From Globobulimina sp. (lineage: Eukaryota; Foraminifera; Rotaliida): 5,514 bases of DNA. A program made the position numbers and the translations under genes. Where the stretch lies: positions 1-5,514 of the forward strand of contig PIVH01000531.1 of assembly GCA_003354225.1 (NCBI GenBank), in the 5' to 3' direction. Numbering within the stretch: the first letter of the stretch is position 1; each line of letters begins with the position of its first letter. Under the pieces are notes generated by a model that worked only from the letters and a program-made list of their open reading frames with translations, was not told the origin of the DNA and made no database searches. Positions 5,513 to 5,514 of the stretch are shown in pieces.

Positions 5513-5514
5513 CA

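Noticed and set aside
1-5514. Giant-virus origin of the window
   Set aside because: Rab and GPCR homologues do occur in some giant viruses and the genes are intronless and close together, but I see no viral hallmark gene and no AAAATTGA-type early promoter upstream of the Rab gene. A cellular origin is simpler, though not proven.
1-5514. CRISPR array, tRNA, rRNA or transposon ends
   Set aside because: I saw no regularly spaced repeats, no cloverleaf-like segment and no terminal inverted repeats; coding genes explain nearly all of the window.

Overview
The window looks like nuclear DNA of a microbial eukaryote (a protist). It holds three long uninterrupted reading frames that encode typically eukaryotic proteins: a single-pass, multidomain extracellular/WW-domain membrane protein, a Rab-family small GTPase, and a class C (GABA-B-like) seven-helix receptor. 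No introns are evident in about 5 kb of coding sequence. The three stops are TAA, TAA and TGA, which fits the standard genetic code. Intergenic gaps are short (241 and 262 bases). I cannot place the lineage from sequence alone.

Layout. Bases 3-2771 (+) carry the 3' part of a large surface protein. Its frame is open to the left edge, so the first ATG in frame (base 87) is internal: the residues before it continue a thrombospondin type 1 repeat. Then come an EGF-like module, an Ig-like/Kre9-like beta-sandwich, a second EGF-like module, a Cys-rich region with a duplicated C-E-W unit, a SEA-like domain next to the membrane, one transmembrane helix, a long basic helix, short Tyr/Gly/Gln repeats and a C-terminal WW domain. 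Bases 2772-3012 are a T-rich convergent 3' region with facing AATAAA signals. Bases 3013-3750 (-) encode a Rab GTPase with an unusual Thr in the normally invariant WDTAGQ motif. Bases 3751-4012 are AT-rich and carry a 19-bp tandem duplication and other short repeats upstream of the Rab gene. Bases 4013-5512 (-) encode the C-terminal part of a class C GPCR whose N-terminal ligand-binding lobe runs off the right edge.

Together the genes suggest cell-surface sensing and membrane traffic, but nothing in the sequence shows that they work as one pathway. The first gene is clearly richer in G+C (about one half in a sampled line) than the Rab/GPCR half (about one third), with the change near base 2772. 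The items most worth a second look are the receptor with a WW domain at its cytoplasmic end and a SEA-like G-S-I-V site outside the membrane, and the Rab with the natural A-to-T change in switch II.
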